In this document: positions 45,401 through 60,400 of the stretch, piece after piece | How the letters are laid out: each line of letters starts with the position of its first letter | Position numbering within the stretch: the first letter of the stretch is position 1 | Source of the DNA: Terebella lapidaria | Taxonomy: Eukaryota; Annelida; Polychaeta; Terebellida; Terebellidae | Length of the DNA stretch: 64,000 bases | NCBI GenBank assembly: GCA_949152475.1 | Contig: OX424559.1 | Coordinates: forward strand, 14,539,809 to 14,603,808 | Direction: 5' to 3' | Notes under the pieces: generated by a model | What the model was told of the DNA's origin: nothing | The model's database searches: none | Seen by the model: only the letters and a program-made list of their open reading frames with translations | Translations under genes and position numbers: made by a program

Positions 45401-48400
45401 GTTGGGCTTTTTGTCATTGTTTTGTATGGTCGAAGGAATTAGTGAAATCTGTCACCTAGCTCCCAGATTTTGGTACGTTTTGGGGGGATATTCGAACTAA
45501 TACGAGATATATACGCTATTTCATACATGTATTAAAATCAATAAACTTGGCAGGTAGGAGCTGTGGTCGGTTCCGGTTCTGCTATTTTACGACAACAACA
45601 AAGGAAATATTTGTTTCAAGACAGAGACAGGCAATTCCTACAAGATAGTTGCCGTTAGGTCGTGTAAGGTTTTACAATTTAGTTATGTATGATAACCGCA
45701 AGACATTTTGGAGTGTTCGATTGCTCGAGCGAACTGTGATCCTAGGAGTCCCGACTCCTTGTTTCACGTGACAGCCTGTTCGGTGCCTAGACACTGTCCC
45801 GAAAGATACCTGATACTTACAGTGTCACTGCTGGCGGACGTTGAATCTGTCCCCGAGGATACCATCAACTCAGTAGCCTTCTGGTTTGTGATCAGGTACT
45901 TATGTACTTGTCAAATATCTATTCCATGGGGTTTGTTTCAGATTTCTAAATTATTTTCATAGGTTGTTGGGCAGTTGTATACAATTCCATCAGGTGTACA
46001 GTAGAAACAACTACATTTAACACACTGTCTGCCGCTGATGACGCCAGTGTGTCTTTGGATAAACTATTTGGTCGGGCTTTGTTTCTATTCCAAAATGTTC
46101 TATTTTACGTTTGTTTTTGTCATCACCAAAATCTGACTATTGGTGGTAATAGATTGATACTTACATTTCAATCATTCGTGATATTTGCGAAAATCTGACT
46201 GGATGCACATATTGAGATAATATTTCCATAAAAATACCATGGCCACTCTTCGAAATGACCTTTGAGTACATATGTTCGTAGTAGATCTTGATTTCAGACT
46301 CCTTTGGGGCTACATTTCCGAAGCCCCACTAGGACAAGTTTCGTACGGCAAAGAAGTGTCACATATCTTGTACCACATTTCCTGACACTGACTCAAATGC
46401 ACATATATATCGACCTTGCATATATCGTCAAACGCATAGATCGACCTTTCGCCAATGATACAAAATTAAGATGGTCAAACAGCAAAAAAATCTCTTTCCA
46501 ACGTCAAACAACTAGCGGAAACATGTGTTTGTCCTTGACAAAAATTTGCTTTTTTTATGTTTACAGAAGAATACGATGCAAGCAATCCAGTCCACCTAGC
46601 GGACAGATGTGTGACCCTGCACTCGCCAGATGGCGCATGGGTATCAAGCACGACAGAATGGAAACGAGTGCCATGTTGTTTCAGTGATGGCATATCTACA
46701 GTCGTTTGTTCCAAGCGTGAGTTTTTTTTGGGAAACGATATCCAACTGGATGATTCAAAATATATTCACATTTTACAGAGTAACAAATGATCAATCTATT
46801 CTTTGCAGGCCCCCATACTGTTGTACTGCATATAATTAAGTAGGCTTGCATATACTAAATTTCTGAGTTTTTTCTCAGCTGACGGCGATAATGTGACAAT
46901 AACTGATGATATCTTGGCAACATACTGTGATGGCGGTGAGAATTGACCAATTAATTTTCATTATTTGAATTTCCGTAAAACAAAAAACAAAAAAACTGGA
47001 CTGGAATCATACTTTGTACAGTGTGTATGGAATACCGGTTTAAATAGTCTGTCCACACCCACACAGGTTGCCCTAGTGACTGGTACCATGACAACGGGCA
47101 GTGCTACAAGCCTATAAGCCTCAATGACAACACTAACAGTACATTCAAGGCTAGCCGGGCCTGTCAGGCGGAAGGGGCGGAGCTAACCGATATGGGAAGT
47201 GACGTCATGATGCTCAAAGTAGCTCGCATCATGGACGCTATCAACGATGTAAGTTGGTGAAAATCATTAAAGACCATAAACACTAAATGAAAATGACAAT
47301 ATTGACATCACTGACAGCCATCATACACACATATTTATTTACAAAAGGACTTGTATTGATACAATTGAATTTCATTAGATATCGAAAGCTTATAAAGTCA
47401 ACCAATTATCACAGTAAACTGCAATGAAATGGATGCAATGAAACTAGGAATGTCTTGTCTTGTTTTGTTCGCAGAAATCATAACATATGCACTAACGAAA
47501 ATTGTTGAAGGAAACGCACAGTGAAAAATGAACCTGCATGTTTAATCGAAGTATGATACATATGATACCTACACTTTTTTCTCTTTCAGACCATCCGGCC
47601 GGTCTCTGTTTACGTAGGCGTTCACAACGTTTCCAACACGGGTCTATTTACAGCTGTAGACGGCAACGTCCACTCTGTCAGTGGCGCCTACTGGTCTAGC
47701 AACTGTACGTAACGACGTGGGTTTTGGCTTGAAGGGATAAATAAACCTGTAGATCAGGAGATTGAAACTTTCCATAACACATAAAGATATATCGACACAT
47801 TGCGTTGTATGTGTGTGTATCTTTCTAGATAACCCAGTTTCAAGATATTTGGTTATATTTCAAGATAGCTCAGTTATCTTGAGAGATGTGTCTTAATAAA
47901 TTGAAGCATAAATGAATATATCAACTTAAAAACTAATATTTCTCTATCAATGTAGATGACCCGTCCACTGAGCAATGTGTGACCTTGAACTCAAGCTCGC
48001 TGACGTGGGCTACCAGTGACGTCACACTACAACCCGTGCAGTGTTGTGGTTACCATGACACCACGTGGGCCCTGTGCCAACGACGTATGTACCGAGACTC
48101 ATTCAATTTTCATAAGTCAAGATGATGTAATATGAGGACCATCGCATTTTATAACCCTACAACGAATAAGTTCATAACGGATAGTTCCCGGCTTAAAATT
48201 CATATCAATGAAATCAAATGATGGCAACTAGATCTACATAGGGCATTTCATTAGGGCGTTTTGGGATGAACTCGTAAGTGACCAGTATATTGTTGGCCCA
48301 ATGTCATTCTAACGTCTTTTTTGATGCGTTTAGTCCATTTAGTTTATTGTTAGGGTAACCGACGTTGAGAATGAAAGAGACCAGGGCAAAAACAGCACTC

Positions 48401-51400
48401 ATTGCCAGTAACATTACTTGTCATCATTTATTAGGCCTACCATTCCAGTTAGTCATGTATACTAAATAATAAATAGTTGTGTATCTACTGCAGCGACCAC
48501 AGCTCCACTGACGCCTATGGCGGATGACGATAACCCCTTTGCAGAGGCTTGCTTTGGAAGTAAAGACATTCTATTGATTAGTCGTTTCTATGATCGATCC
48601 AGTGCTTTACACAATGAACAATTTTCTGGATTTGTTGCTCTGAGAGAATGTTCACTTATAATATATTATCACGCACCTGTATTCGTAGAAATATACATCT
48701 ATTCAATGCACTGGAAGTAATACATATAAAATGGTTTACAGCTTAATCAATGACGGACCTATTCACAATGTATACGATTTTTATACTTCAGGTGAGGATG
48801 ACTGTAACCCCGACCCCTGCCAGAACGGAGCCACGTGCGAGGATCACGTGCTCTCGCACACGTGTCTGTGTCACGTGGGATACACTGGGGAGAATTGCGA
48901 AACAGGTCTGTCGCCGCATACTAAAAGTTACAATATTATTACACCTTTCACTCAAGATGTTTTCATGTCTCAATTTGATCTAAAGTTATAACTTAATATG
49001 GTTATATAGTTTTATTAGTATATACTACTTGAAGCACACTTTCTCTATACCCCCTATTCAGAGATTGACTACTGTGCGCCCAACCCTTGTCAACATGGCG
49101 GCAACTGCACCAACCAGCCAGGCGGTCACGTATGCTCCTGTCTCGAGGGTTATTCCGGGGACGACTGTGAAACTAGTAAGTGTCGGAAACTCTACCTAGT
49201 GCTCGATGTATATTTTCTACAACCATACAACTATTTTTTAATGTTACCAAGCATATGGCATAAAGCCATCTGAAAGGTGTGAATAGGATTGAACACCTTG
49301 GTATATTGATTTTTGGCTATTTGCTCAAGATGTGGTCAGTACCCTGCATATAGGAAGTGATATATGACATATCTCTTGTCGTAAAGTCGACCTCAGATGA
49401 CCCTGAGTGGTAAATTCGAAGGTCACTTGTGACATGGAATGTATGAATTGCACGCGACAATCAAAACATTCATATAAAGAGCTTGATAATGTAATAAGAT
49501 AATAGATTGTTCATATGATGCATATTCTTATTGACTTTTAACCTGACTCCACGTGACATTCAGTGGTACGTTTCGAAGTCAGGTTCAACCTTAAGTTTCC
49601 AAATTGACCTCTGCATATGAAAGAATTGCAGATAGAGCTGAAGAATAAATTCTGACCCCATATGAATTTATATATGGCATATCGTTTAATGACCTTGAAC
49701 CTGAGCTCAGTTGACCTTCATCAATTATGTGAGAATTGACTTATAACATAGATCTCTAGACCGAGAGGCCTTTCATTTTCTTGGACTGTATTCCTACAAC
49801 GCTCGGTGTTAGAGCTAATATTATATCAGCATGCTCATATAAAAAAAAGTTATATACGATGATTTGAGTGTTGACCTTGAATTTTACTTCGGATGACCCT
49901 GAAAGTTCAAAACGACCATTTCGGACTTCGTCATCTTGCACTGGGTATTTCTATGGTAGCCTGTCTTAGGCAAACAGACCAATTCCAACAATATTCCAAG
50001 AACGAACCTGCAGACGAGTTTCACAAAATCAGCGTTAGTGGTCAAATCCGTGTGATACTCAAGTATCCAAGTCAAAGTCTTGTGAACATTTATTCTCCGG
50101 GATTCTCCGGGAGAGAATAGATTCTAGATTAAGTTGCATCGAAATAATATTAAGATATTATACTATTCTCATGCATTTTGGAAGTCTTCAATGGCACAAT
50201 TTAACTTTCCCGAAGCAAAGATAAGTGTTCAACGTAGTGGAAAACATTAAAAGCATCTCGAATGCTCCTGAGCATTGCATTTTAATATTGCTCTCATGGT
50301 ACCGAAGTCCCCATCATGTTAAAAACAATTTGCAATAATAAATCAGATGTACTCCAGACATAATAATAAGGAGACTCAACTATGACCACAACATACACAT
50401 AGTATCACATCATATAAATCATAGTTATTGCAATGATTGCTTCACTCATGTACATACCCCCCCCCCCCCCCCCGCAGTAATTGACCAATGCCTCAGCGAC
50501 CCCTGTCAGAACGGTGCGACCTGTGTGGATGGAGACGAACATTACAACTGCACCTGTGTGCTGGGCTACGAGGGTATCAACTGTCAGACAAGTACGTGTC
50601 TTCTTATGATATGAATATAAAGCATTTTATATTTATAATATTCATAATGTGTATTTTGATTCAAGACTATTTTAAGTTTGGTTCATAATTTCACGTAGAC
50701 ATAATTATTAGTACACCATGCGTATGTGGATGGAATCGAATGAACAGAAAAAAATGAACATTCCACAACAGGTCCACATGTGGAAACTACCAGCTAGGTT
50801 ATATACCTAACTGTATATAAGTATGTTGTACAACTTGTATATATTTGTCGGCGGTTTCTCGTGTTTTTCATACGGATCATTACGATAGCCATACAATTAC
50901 TAACTAAAGAAGCATCTACAATACCTGTATCTACCTCTGCCTACACTATCCTCATACATGTATAGCTGGACCTAGCTCTGAAATAAAAAAATACATAGCA
51001 TATGCTCGTGATATATGAATGAAACTCCTCATAGGATACTAAATTTAGCAACATAATCCATCTGAACGTGTTTTTGAAAGCATTTACAAGCACATGATAG
51101 CGGAAAACATATTTCATCTCTGGCGTGATCAAATTGTAAAAAATATTGTTTTTCTCGGAAATTGTAAATATTATGTGCAGCTGTCATGTTCGTTCTGCCA
51201 TGTAATGCATGTCTCCGAATATATATATGCCACTATTAGCGATTGACATGAATGTTTACCACTACAAGGTCATTCTTATGTATATTCTAATCAGCTAATA
51301 ACCATCGACAAGTGATTGATGTGGTAATGCAACAAACTTGCTAAATGCAAATATGCCTACTTAGAATGATAATTCACCTTTGACGTGTAAATTACGACAA

Positions 51401-54400
51401 GGAGAATATCAAAGTTTGATCGATATGAACAACTCACAGGGGTTCTTGCGGAAAATATCGCATATTCAGAAACATTGGCATGAAATGAGGCCAACGCAAA
51501 ATGACCTCTGCAAAAACTCAGGTCCAAGTCTGCATGGTTTGACGTGACATTTATAAATGGATGATCAATTATGATATTTCCCTGGAAAAACTCACACTTG
51601 AACCAGAGATGTTGCTGACGCAAACACATCACTGAGTAATTGTCAGAAATACAAATCGAAAAGATAAAAGCTCTCGTAATGTTTTTCTACATTCTTGTGG
51701 TTGATTGTGGGGTTGGAAATCTGCAGCCTATGATCTCCAATAGAACAAGATTTTGACTATGTGAATAAATTCAAAAAAAACAAAAAAAAACATAAATTGA
51801 AATATTTCCTTTGTTAGAAAAAAAGCCGACCATGTATATTTTTATGTCCAACACTTATATCCAGAGGCACACTAGCGACACCCGATGAAGCCATTGCTGT
51901 TCATATATAACTAAATATCTTACTTCTACACAGACAATAATTCAGCAGATAATTATAGATAATAATCAACTGAAACATGGTCAATAAGACCATCAATTTG
52001 GTCGCAGATAACCGTGTACATGTATGTGGGTCTATACACATGATACAGGGAAATTACAACCCGAAGACGTTTAGGTATGACTTCTTTACATGAACGTGGC
52101 ATCATGTGGTAAGAATATGATTTCATATATTCGGCTTGTGATTAGGTACTTATGTACTTGTCGTATATCTGTTCCATGGGGTTTGTTTCGGATTTCTAAA
52201 TTATTTTCATAGGTTGTTGGGCAGTTGTATATCAATTCCATCAGGGGTACAGTAGAAACAACTACATTTAACACACTGTCTGCCCCTGATGACGCCAGTG
52301 TGTCTTTTGATAAAGTATTTGGTTGGGCTTTGTTTCTATTGCAAAATGTTGTATTTTATGTTTTTTATTGTCATCATCAAAATCTGACTGTATTGGTGGT
52401 AATAGATACTTACATATAAATGATAGAATGATGCTTCCCTCGATAATGAGCCTTCGTTACAGTCATAACTAAATAATATAATTTAATTTGAACAATTTGA
52501 ACAGGCCAGTAACTGGGGACTTAAGTTCTTGCAGTACACCCATTTCGCGGGTTTATTTTTTTTCTTCAAAGTTTTTGTTAAATTGTTTGTCATTTTTGGG
52601 CAGTTGTGCGCTAGTTCCATTTAATGAGCACAGTGGTACCAACTGTTTTCTTTTCACACACTTTGTGCCCCTGATGACGCCATCATGAATTTCGACGTCA
52701 ATGTTTGGTCGGGGTTTGTTTATATTCACAAATTGTTTGATGTTTGCCTCTCTAGTGTTATGTCAACGAATACACGAAGAAGTAAATTTCATTTTCAACT
52801 ATATGCGTCGAGAGCGCATTGTGGTAAATGCTCGTGAAGGAACATTTACTATCCATTGGTGCACTTAATTGAACGACTTATACGTCGTTGCAGTTCTAAA
52901 TAAAATTTATTGAAGGGGAATGGTTGGTTGAGGATTAAAACATTGGAACTCATACCAAGTACATATATGGAGAATTCCCAGCGGGAAAAACTCAATTCTG
53001 TTACACCTCCTTCAAGTAAATTGTCAGTCAAAATCAGGGAAATTTAATGAACTTCATGAATCTGATACATGGCCATAGAGAGGTGAAATCAGCTGTTCCT
53101 CATGTGGCGCCCATCATGCATTCTGAAAGTAATATGCAAATTTGTCTTGCTGCATATTTTATTTATTTATCAGCGCGATCGTGATGAGGTCCATGGAATT
53201 CCAGTTAATGGTCTTGGTAATACAGGATTACCTTGTGGCAGTAGTTTAGAGACTAGCTGCTGGGCACTACTTTAAACAAAGTAGGCCTACTCATATCTGC
53301 AACTAGGTACGGTGGCTCATATTCGCCAAATTGAGACACACAATTTTTTTTTACAGCGTAATAACGCACTAGTTTTCAGCGAAATAAAGCTCTAATTTAC
53401 AGCGTGATAACGCTCTAATTTACAGCATTATAACGCTTTAAGTTACAGCGTAATTACGCTCTAATACAGCGTTATAACGCTCTAATTTACAGCGTAATTA
53501 CGCTCTAATTTACAGTGTTATAACACTCTATTTAGAGCGTTATAATGCTGTGAGACAGCGTAACTACGCTGTAAAACAGCGTAACTACGCTCTAATTTAC
53601 AGCGTGAATACGCTCTAATTTACAGCGTTATAACGCTCTAATTTGCAGCGTAATTACGCACTAATTTACATTCTGATAACGCCCTTTATTTACAGCGTTA
53701 TAACACCGTAATTTACAGCGTAATAACGCTCTAATTCAGAGTAATGATGCTCTAATTTACAGCGCAATAACGCTCTAATTTACAGCGTTATAACGCTTTA
53801 ATACAGCGTTATAAGGCTCTAATTTACACCGTAATTACGCTCTAAATTACAGCGTTATAACACTCCATTTAGAGCGTCAAAACGCTGTAATACAGCGTAA
53901 TTACGCTCTAATTTACAGCGTTATTACGCTCTTATTTACAGCGTAATTACGCTCTAATTTACAGCGTTATAACACTAATTTACAGCGTAATTACGTTATT
54001 ACGTTATAACACTCTATTTAGAGCGTTATAACGCTGTAAGACAGCGTAACTACGCTGTAATACAGCGTAACTACGCTCTAATTTACAGCGTAAATACGCT
54101 CTAATTCACAGCGTAATTACGCTCAATTTACAGCGTCATTTACGCTCTAATTTACAGCGTTATAACGCCCTAATTTACAACATAATTATGCACTAATTTA
54201 CAGCGTAATAACGCTCTAGTTTACAGCGTTATAACGCCGCAATTTACAGCGTAATAACATTCTAATTCACGTAATAACGCTCTAATTTACAGCGTTATAA
54301 CGCTTTAAGTTACAGCGTAATTACGCTCTAATACAGCGTTATAAAGCTCTAATTTACAGCGTAATCACGCTCTAAATTACAGCGTTATAACACTATTTAG

Positions 54401-57400
54401 AGTGTTATAACGCTCTAATTGACAGCGTTATTACGCTCTAATTTACAGCGTAATTACGCTCTAATTTACAGCGTAATTACGCTCTAATTTACAGCGTTAT
54501 AACACTCTATTCAGAGTGTTATAATGCTGTAAGACAACGTTAGAACGCTGTAAGACAGCGTAACTACGCTCTAATTTACAGCGTAAATACGCTCTAATAT
54601 ACAGCGTAATTACGCTCAATTTACAGCGTTATTACGCTCTAATATTCAGCGTTATAACGCTCTAATTTACAGCGTAAATACGCTCTAATTTACATCGTAA
54701 TTATGCTCTAATTTAAAGCGTAATTACGCTGTAAATTAGAGCGTTATAACGCTGTATTATAGCGTTATTACGCTGTAAATTAGAGCGTTATTACGCTGTG
54801 AAATAGAACGTTATTATGCTGTAAATTAGAGCGTTATTATGCTGTATTACAGCGTTATAATGCTGTAAATTATAGCGTTATTACGCTGTAAGTTAGAGCG
54901 TTATAACGCTGTAAATTATAGCGTCATAACGCTCTAAAAAAAATTTCGCGTTCCTTTATGTGGCGAATATGAGCTTCCGTAACTAGGTCCGGAGTAGCGC
55001 CAAGTTGTTGAACAAACCACAGCATATATGCCAGGAATGTTGCTCCTTAGAACAGCTAATGTAATAACCATGCAATATTGACCTGCATACCGATAACTCC
55101 GCAGATATTGACGACTGTGCTAACATCACATGTCAGAACAACGGCACATGCGTCGACGGAGTCAACACGTACAGTTGTGATTGCCCGGTACAGTTCACGG
55201 GACCCGACTGCAGCACATGTAAGTCTCAATATATTACACACTCAAGATGCACATAATAATACCACAATTGTAAATTGTAAACACTTTTTCTAGCCTTAAA
55301 GAAAGCAACTCATAGCAAATCATGCGAAATATATGCAGGAGTTGAGTATGAAGAAAAATGTAAACTTTTACAGGGAATTTTTTTTAAAATAATTTTCAGT
55401 TACCTATTTTTGAAAATATCCAGATATTTAAACTTTGAATAAGATGTGATACGTCTCATCGATTATATCAAAGTTTTTATTTCCCTTCCAGCCATTATCT
55501 GTCACCCTGCCGTACCGGAAGTCGGCAACTCCACGCACGAGATCGTTGGCGGAAACTACGCGGGGGGTCAAGTCATCTACTCATGCTTCACTGGCATGAA
55601 GTTCCCGGATATGACCCCAAACAAAACGATCACGTGCCAACAGACGGCCACGTGGGATGTATCCCCAGCGAATATCGGCCACTGTGATAGTGAGTTAACA
55701 TAATTATTGTCTTTTACATTTCACTCATACAGTGGATCCTGTGTTTTAAGACCACCCAAGGGACCCCAAAAAGGTGGTCTTAAATGACAGGTGGTCTCTC
55801 ATGACAGGTTCATTTACATCATAAAAGGCCACTTGGGACCAAGTGGAGTGGTCCTAAAACACAGGGTGGTCTCTCAAACCAGGTGGTCTTTAACACAGGA
55901 TCCACTGTATTTACATCGTATCAACATGCACTTTACTATCATTAGGGAATCAGATAACAAATACTGCAAATACATATCAAGGGACGTAACTCATTTGACG
56001 TAATAATTGACATTGTCTATCACATATATTAAGGACACTGTCCACCAATCCCGGAAGTGGAAAACGCCATTGTTGACAACCCGAGCACGCGCATTGGTAG
56101 CAACATCAACTACACATGCGCGGTTGGACACCGTTACCCCGATAACAGCACTGTGATGAACATGACGTGTCTGGAGTCTGGTAACTGGAGCTTGTCGGCA
56201 GACGAACTCATGGACTGTGAGAGTGAGTGGTCTTCGTCATCCCATCAGTGTCATGGTCATGCACAAGTGAATCACTTATGTTCTGATGACTTGTTGGTAT
56301 GGTGATGTGTCCGTCGTCCCTCGTCGTCGTCCACTCACATCTTTATCTTCAAAGTTTAGTCAATTTTTTTTTCATTTTGGACAAACCTACTAAAAAACCA
56401 TTCGAGTAGAGGTATTGTTTACCTCTACTCAAGCTCAGTGTGTCACCAGCAGTGACACACTGAGCTGGTGTCACTGCTGGTGGACATTGAATCTGTCCCC
56501 GAGGATACCATCAACTCAGTAGCCTTTTGGCTTGTGATTAGGTACTTATGTACTTGTCTTATATCTATTCCATGGGGTTTGTTTCGGATTTCTAGATTGT
56601 TTTCATAGGTTGGGCAGTTGTATACTGATTCCATCAGGTGTACAGTAGAAACAACTACATTTAACACACTGTCTGCCCCCGATGACGCCAGTGTGCCATA
56701 AACTGTTTGGTCGGGCTTTGTTTCTGTTGCAAAATCTATTTTACGTTTGTTATTGGAATCATCAAAATTTGGCTGTATTGGTGGTAATAGATGGATACTT
56801 ACATTCTTGATCATTTTCACAATGGTGACAATTTTCAATGAACGGCCAATTTTGAGGTTCGACAGTCGTTTTCTCTAAATCTCTCAGAATCTCTTTCTCT
56901 CGAATTTCGAGCATGACATTCTAGGCTCTCTGTGAGATAAGTAATTAGTATGACATTACCTCGGACTGGAAGGACCCGGAATGTAGGCAGAAAGGGACAT
57001 GATAAACCGAAATTTCAGTCTTCGGCATTGTCTCATAATGTATTTGGTAATCTAATATCACATAATATTATTATGGGTGATATTTTAACTTTTCATTTCT
57101 GTGTATAAAGACAGAATGTCTTGAATTATTCGAAAGACAAAATTTGGGATTGAAATGGCCAGAATTTCTTCTCTAGGCACTATTCTCGGAATCTATTTGT
57201 TAATTTTCTTTCTAATTTCACAAATACATCACACTTCGAGCTCTTCATTTCGTGTGCGATTGAATGCCTTGAATCGCTGAAAAGTGTAAATCTCAATTGT
57301 CCCAAACGACATGAAATACAGAAATTGACATGTCATATCACAACAAGATCATGGTTTGAGCGTACAAGAAGAGTTATATGAAGTCATATTTGGTGGATCT

Positions 57401-60400
57401 TTATGTGACATGAACTTGACATTCGATGAACTTGAGTGGTAAGTTTCAGGGTCTCAGGGTCACATCTCATCTGACCTGAAACATGTGAAGTGGCATCTAC
57501 TGACAATCTTATTTGTGGACAGAGTACATTTATCTGGTAACCTATAATACCCCGTGGGGGTAATTTTCAATTCTGTCACATGAGAAACTGTCAGTTATAC
57601 TCACATATGTAATGCACTTTGTATGGCTCAAATATGAGTACTATTTGACCTATTTCTGATATGAATGACAACTTGTAAAAACAAGCTTTTGGCTAAAAAA
57701 TCGTCTGTAGCATTGTGACGCACGATGACTACACAATAGAGACACCAGATCAGCGACACTCCAGTAATGGGGGTAATCTCTTTCACGCGTCGGTCATGTT
57801 TCAGCCCCCACTGTTGATTAACATCACAATGTATATATCAGGTTTCTGTCCCCTAACTGCAGACGGGTATATCACGTCTGCGTGGTAATCATATGGGGGT
57901 GATGTTGCTGAACAGTGAGATATAGCTGACCTCGGTGACGAGATATTTCCGAAATCGGGAAGTAATGGGGTATCAGTAATAGGGGTACAGGTCCTTATCG
58001 TGGGAGGTGAGATGAGACCGGCCCTATCCCGTCCAATTTACAATTTTTAATAGACAATGTAGAATAGTTACTTAGGCCTACACTTCCCCTGAATAGTTGT
58101 GAAGTGTCCGGCGCTGCCTGTGTGGCCTCATCAAGAGCTAGACGTGTGGAACAACACATACGACACGACCGTGACCTTCTGGTGTGATGTTGGGTATGAG
58201 CTGCACGACCACACCACTGCACGAACGATCAGATGCAAGGAGGATGGGGAGTGGACGGCACCACTCCCGCAGTGTAACCGTGAGTGTTGGAGGCAGCTGC
58301 TAATGTATTATATAGATTTATAAGAAGAAAACCATCATAGCTAGTGGGTTTCCCCTAGGTACAGTCGAACATATCCATGTGATCCACACTTGTGATTCTT
58401 GAATCTGCATTAGGATTCATTCACTGCAACTTTCAGCTGTGCGATGCCCAGAAATAAACCCGCCCGACTCATGGGCGATAATGCGGGACACAGCGAACAA
58501 CACATACGGGACGTTCGTTCATTATGAATGCAAGGATGAAAAGCGGATGTTAGATGGGTCAACATTCCGAGTGATAAAGTGTGATGCCACAGGGGATTGG
58601 AGCGACAACATCACGGACTGCACTGGTATGGCAAAATAAAAAGACCCCTAATCTCTTAGATCTAACTCATGCTTAGATCTACAGTTGGATATAAAATTCT
58701 CGCGATATGATAATCAATCATTATTCGTCATCAGGCTATGCATGCATGTTTCATTGTTATTGGGCCTAATATATGCATCATTCAAGAACTGAATAGCCAT
58801 GTAGGAGACACAAAATATCGAACCGTGGAGGCATATTAAAAGCATACGCTTATATATTCCGTGAGGGTTGTAAGACACTGACTTCCCCACCCCAGACACA
58901 CGCTGTTTCCCGCTGCCGTTTGTCGCCAATGCCACGCCCAGCACCCTAGACGCCGAGTTCGATACGGAGAGCTGGCTGTCGTGCATCAAGGGCCATCGCT
59001 TCTACGAGCGCTACCGTCGCCTGCGCATGACGTGCCAGAATGACGGCTGGTGGACTCCCATCCTGTCATCATGCGAACGTTAGTGTCACATATATATTGT
59101 CATAAAATCATGACATTGGTAGGACTTAGTGTTTTTTGTATGGAATTATTATAAATAATAATGATAAAATTGAAGAGTACCTTGACTTCTAAATGGCATT
59201 GTCCTGAGGGATGAATCGAATTACTATGTTCAAGTTCAACAAATTGTAACGAGCTCACCAATCAGATGTTAAAACTACCTTTTATCGTCCGTTTCCGAAC
59301 ACGTGCAGCTATTTACTGCGGGGAGCTGCCCACGGTGATGAACACGGCTAGGAGCACGGATAGTCGGCTATTCTCGACCGTGGTGGACTATCGCTGCGAC
59401 AGAGGACACTACTACTACCCCAACATGACATCAGTGTTCTCCATTGAGTGCCTGGACAATGAACAATGGAACACCACGGATATCGACCCCTGCTGGCGTA
59501 AGTGATTTTGTGAAACTTTCAAATCACCAATTCAAAATAATGAAATAATGACGTAACTTGTAATACTATTCTTTTGATATATATATATATGGACAATGTT
59601 ACCGAAAACTGAATGATCGGCAGGTGATTATTGAAAGCCATCAAACTTGGCAAAATTATGGGTGTTCCAAGTCAGCAACCTAGTTCATACCAAAGTTCGA
59701 AGTTTGAATGAGTTTAGGAGAACTGGCCTGTTGTGGTGGCGAATCAGGAAAGTTAATGTGACTTGCTCCCCGGGTTTTAGTTGCTTAGTGGTAGAGCGTT
59801 CGCTTCACACACGAGTGGTCCCGGGTTATATCCCAGGTCTCGCTCACTGGTGAATTTAGCACCTGATATGTTGTCTTTCAGCCCGGAGAGGACATAAAAC
59901 TTGGTGCTGGGTAATGATAACGGTTGCTGCACCGGGGTTCTTAGCGATGGTGATGGGGAAGCGGATAGCCGCTATAGAAATTCTGACAATGCAGTAAACA
60001 CACCACACAAAACAGTCCCCCACTGGAAATAAGTGCGTGCACTTTCGTGGGTCATCCTGAGCGCTCACTTCTTGAACAAATCTAATCCAATCCAATCCCC
60101 ACATATGGCACACGCACTGGACTCCATAATGGGTATAGTCTATTCGACAGTTTTTGTGTTGCACCCAGAGCTAGATCATGGTGACGTCGCTAAGACTTTT
60201 GATAGATATTAAAACGAGACAGATAGAGCATAAACAGTGTAGCTATTTGCGGCTTATGTCAATTGCTTGGTAGTTATGTTCTGTGATGTAAGAGTGGTAT
60301 AGTTTACCCATACTAGGTGAATGTATGAAATCTGATATCTAACAAACGAAATGATGGAAATCAACAGACAGTCAAGCATAAAGAAGAAGGCAATTGCAAC

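Noticed and set aside
50473..50477. C-run as assembly gap filler
   Set aside because: It is followed directly by a working GCAG and an in-frame EGF exon, so it is probably real, although its exact length may be uncertain.
59768..59840. Functional tRNA gene
   Set aside because: A and B boxes are present, but the arms do not pair into a full cloverleaf and a SINE body follows. It is a SINE head.
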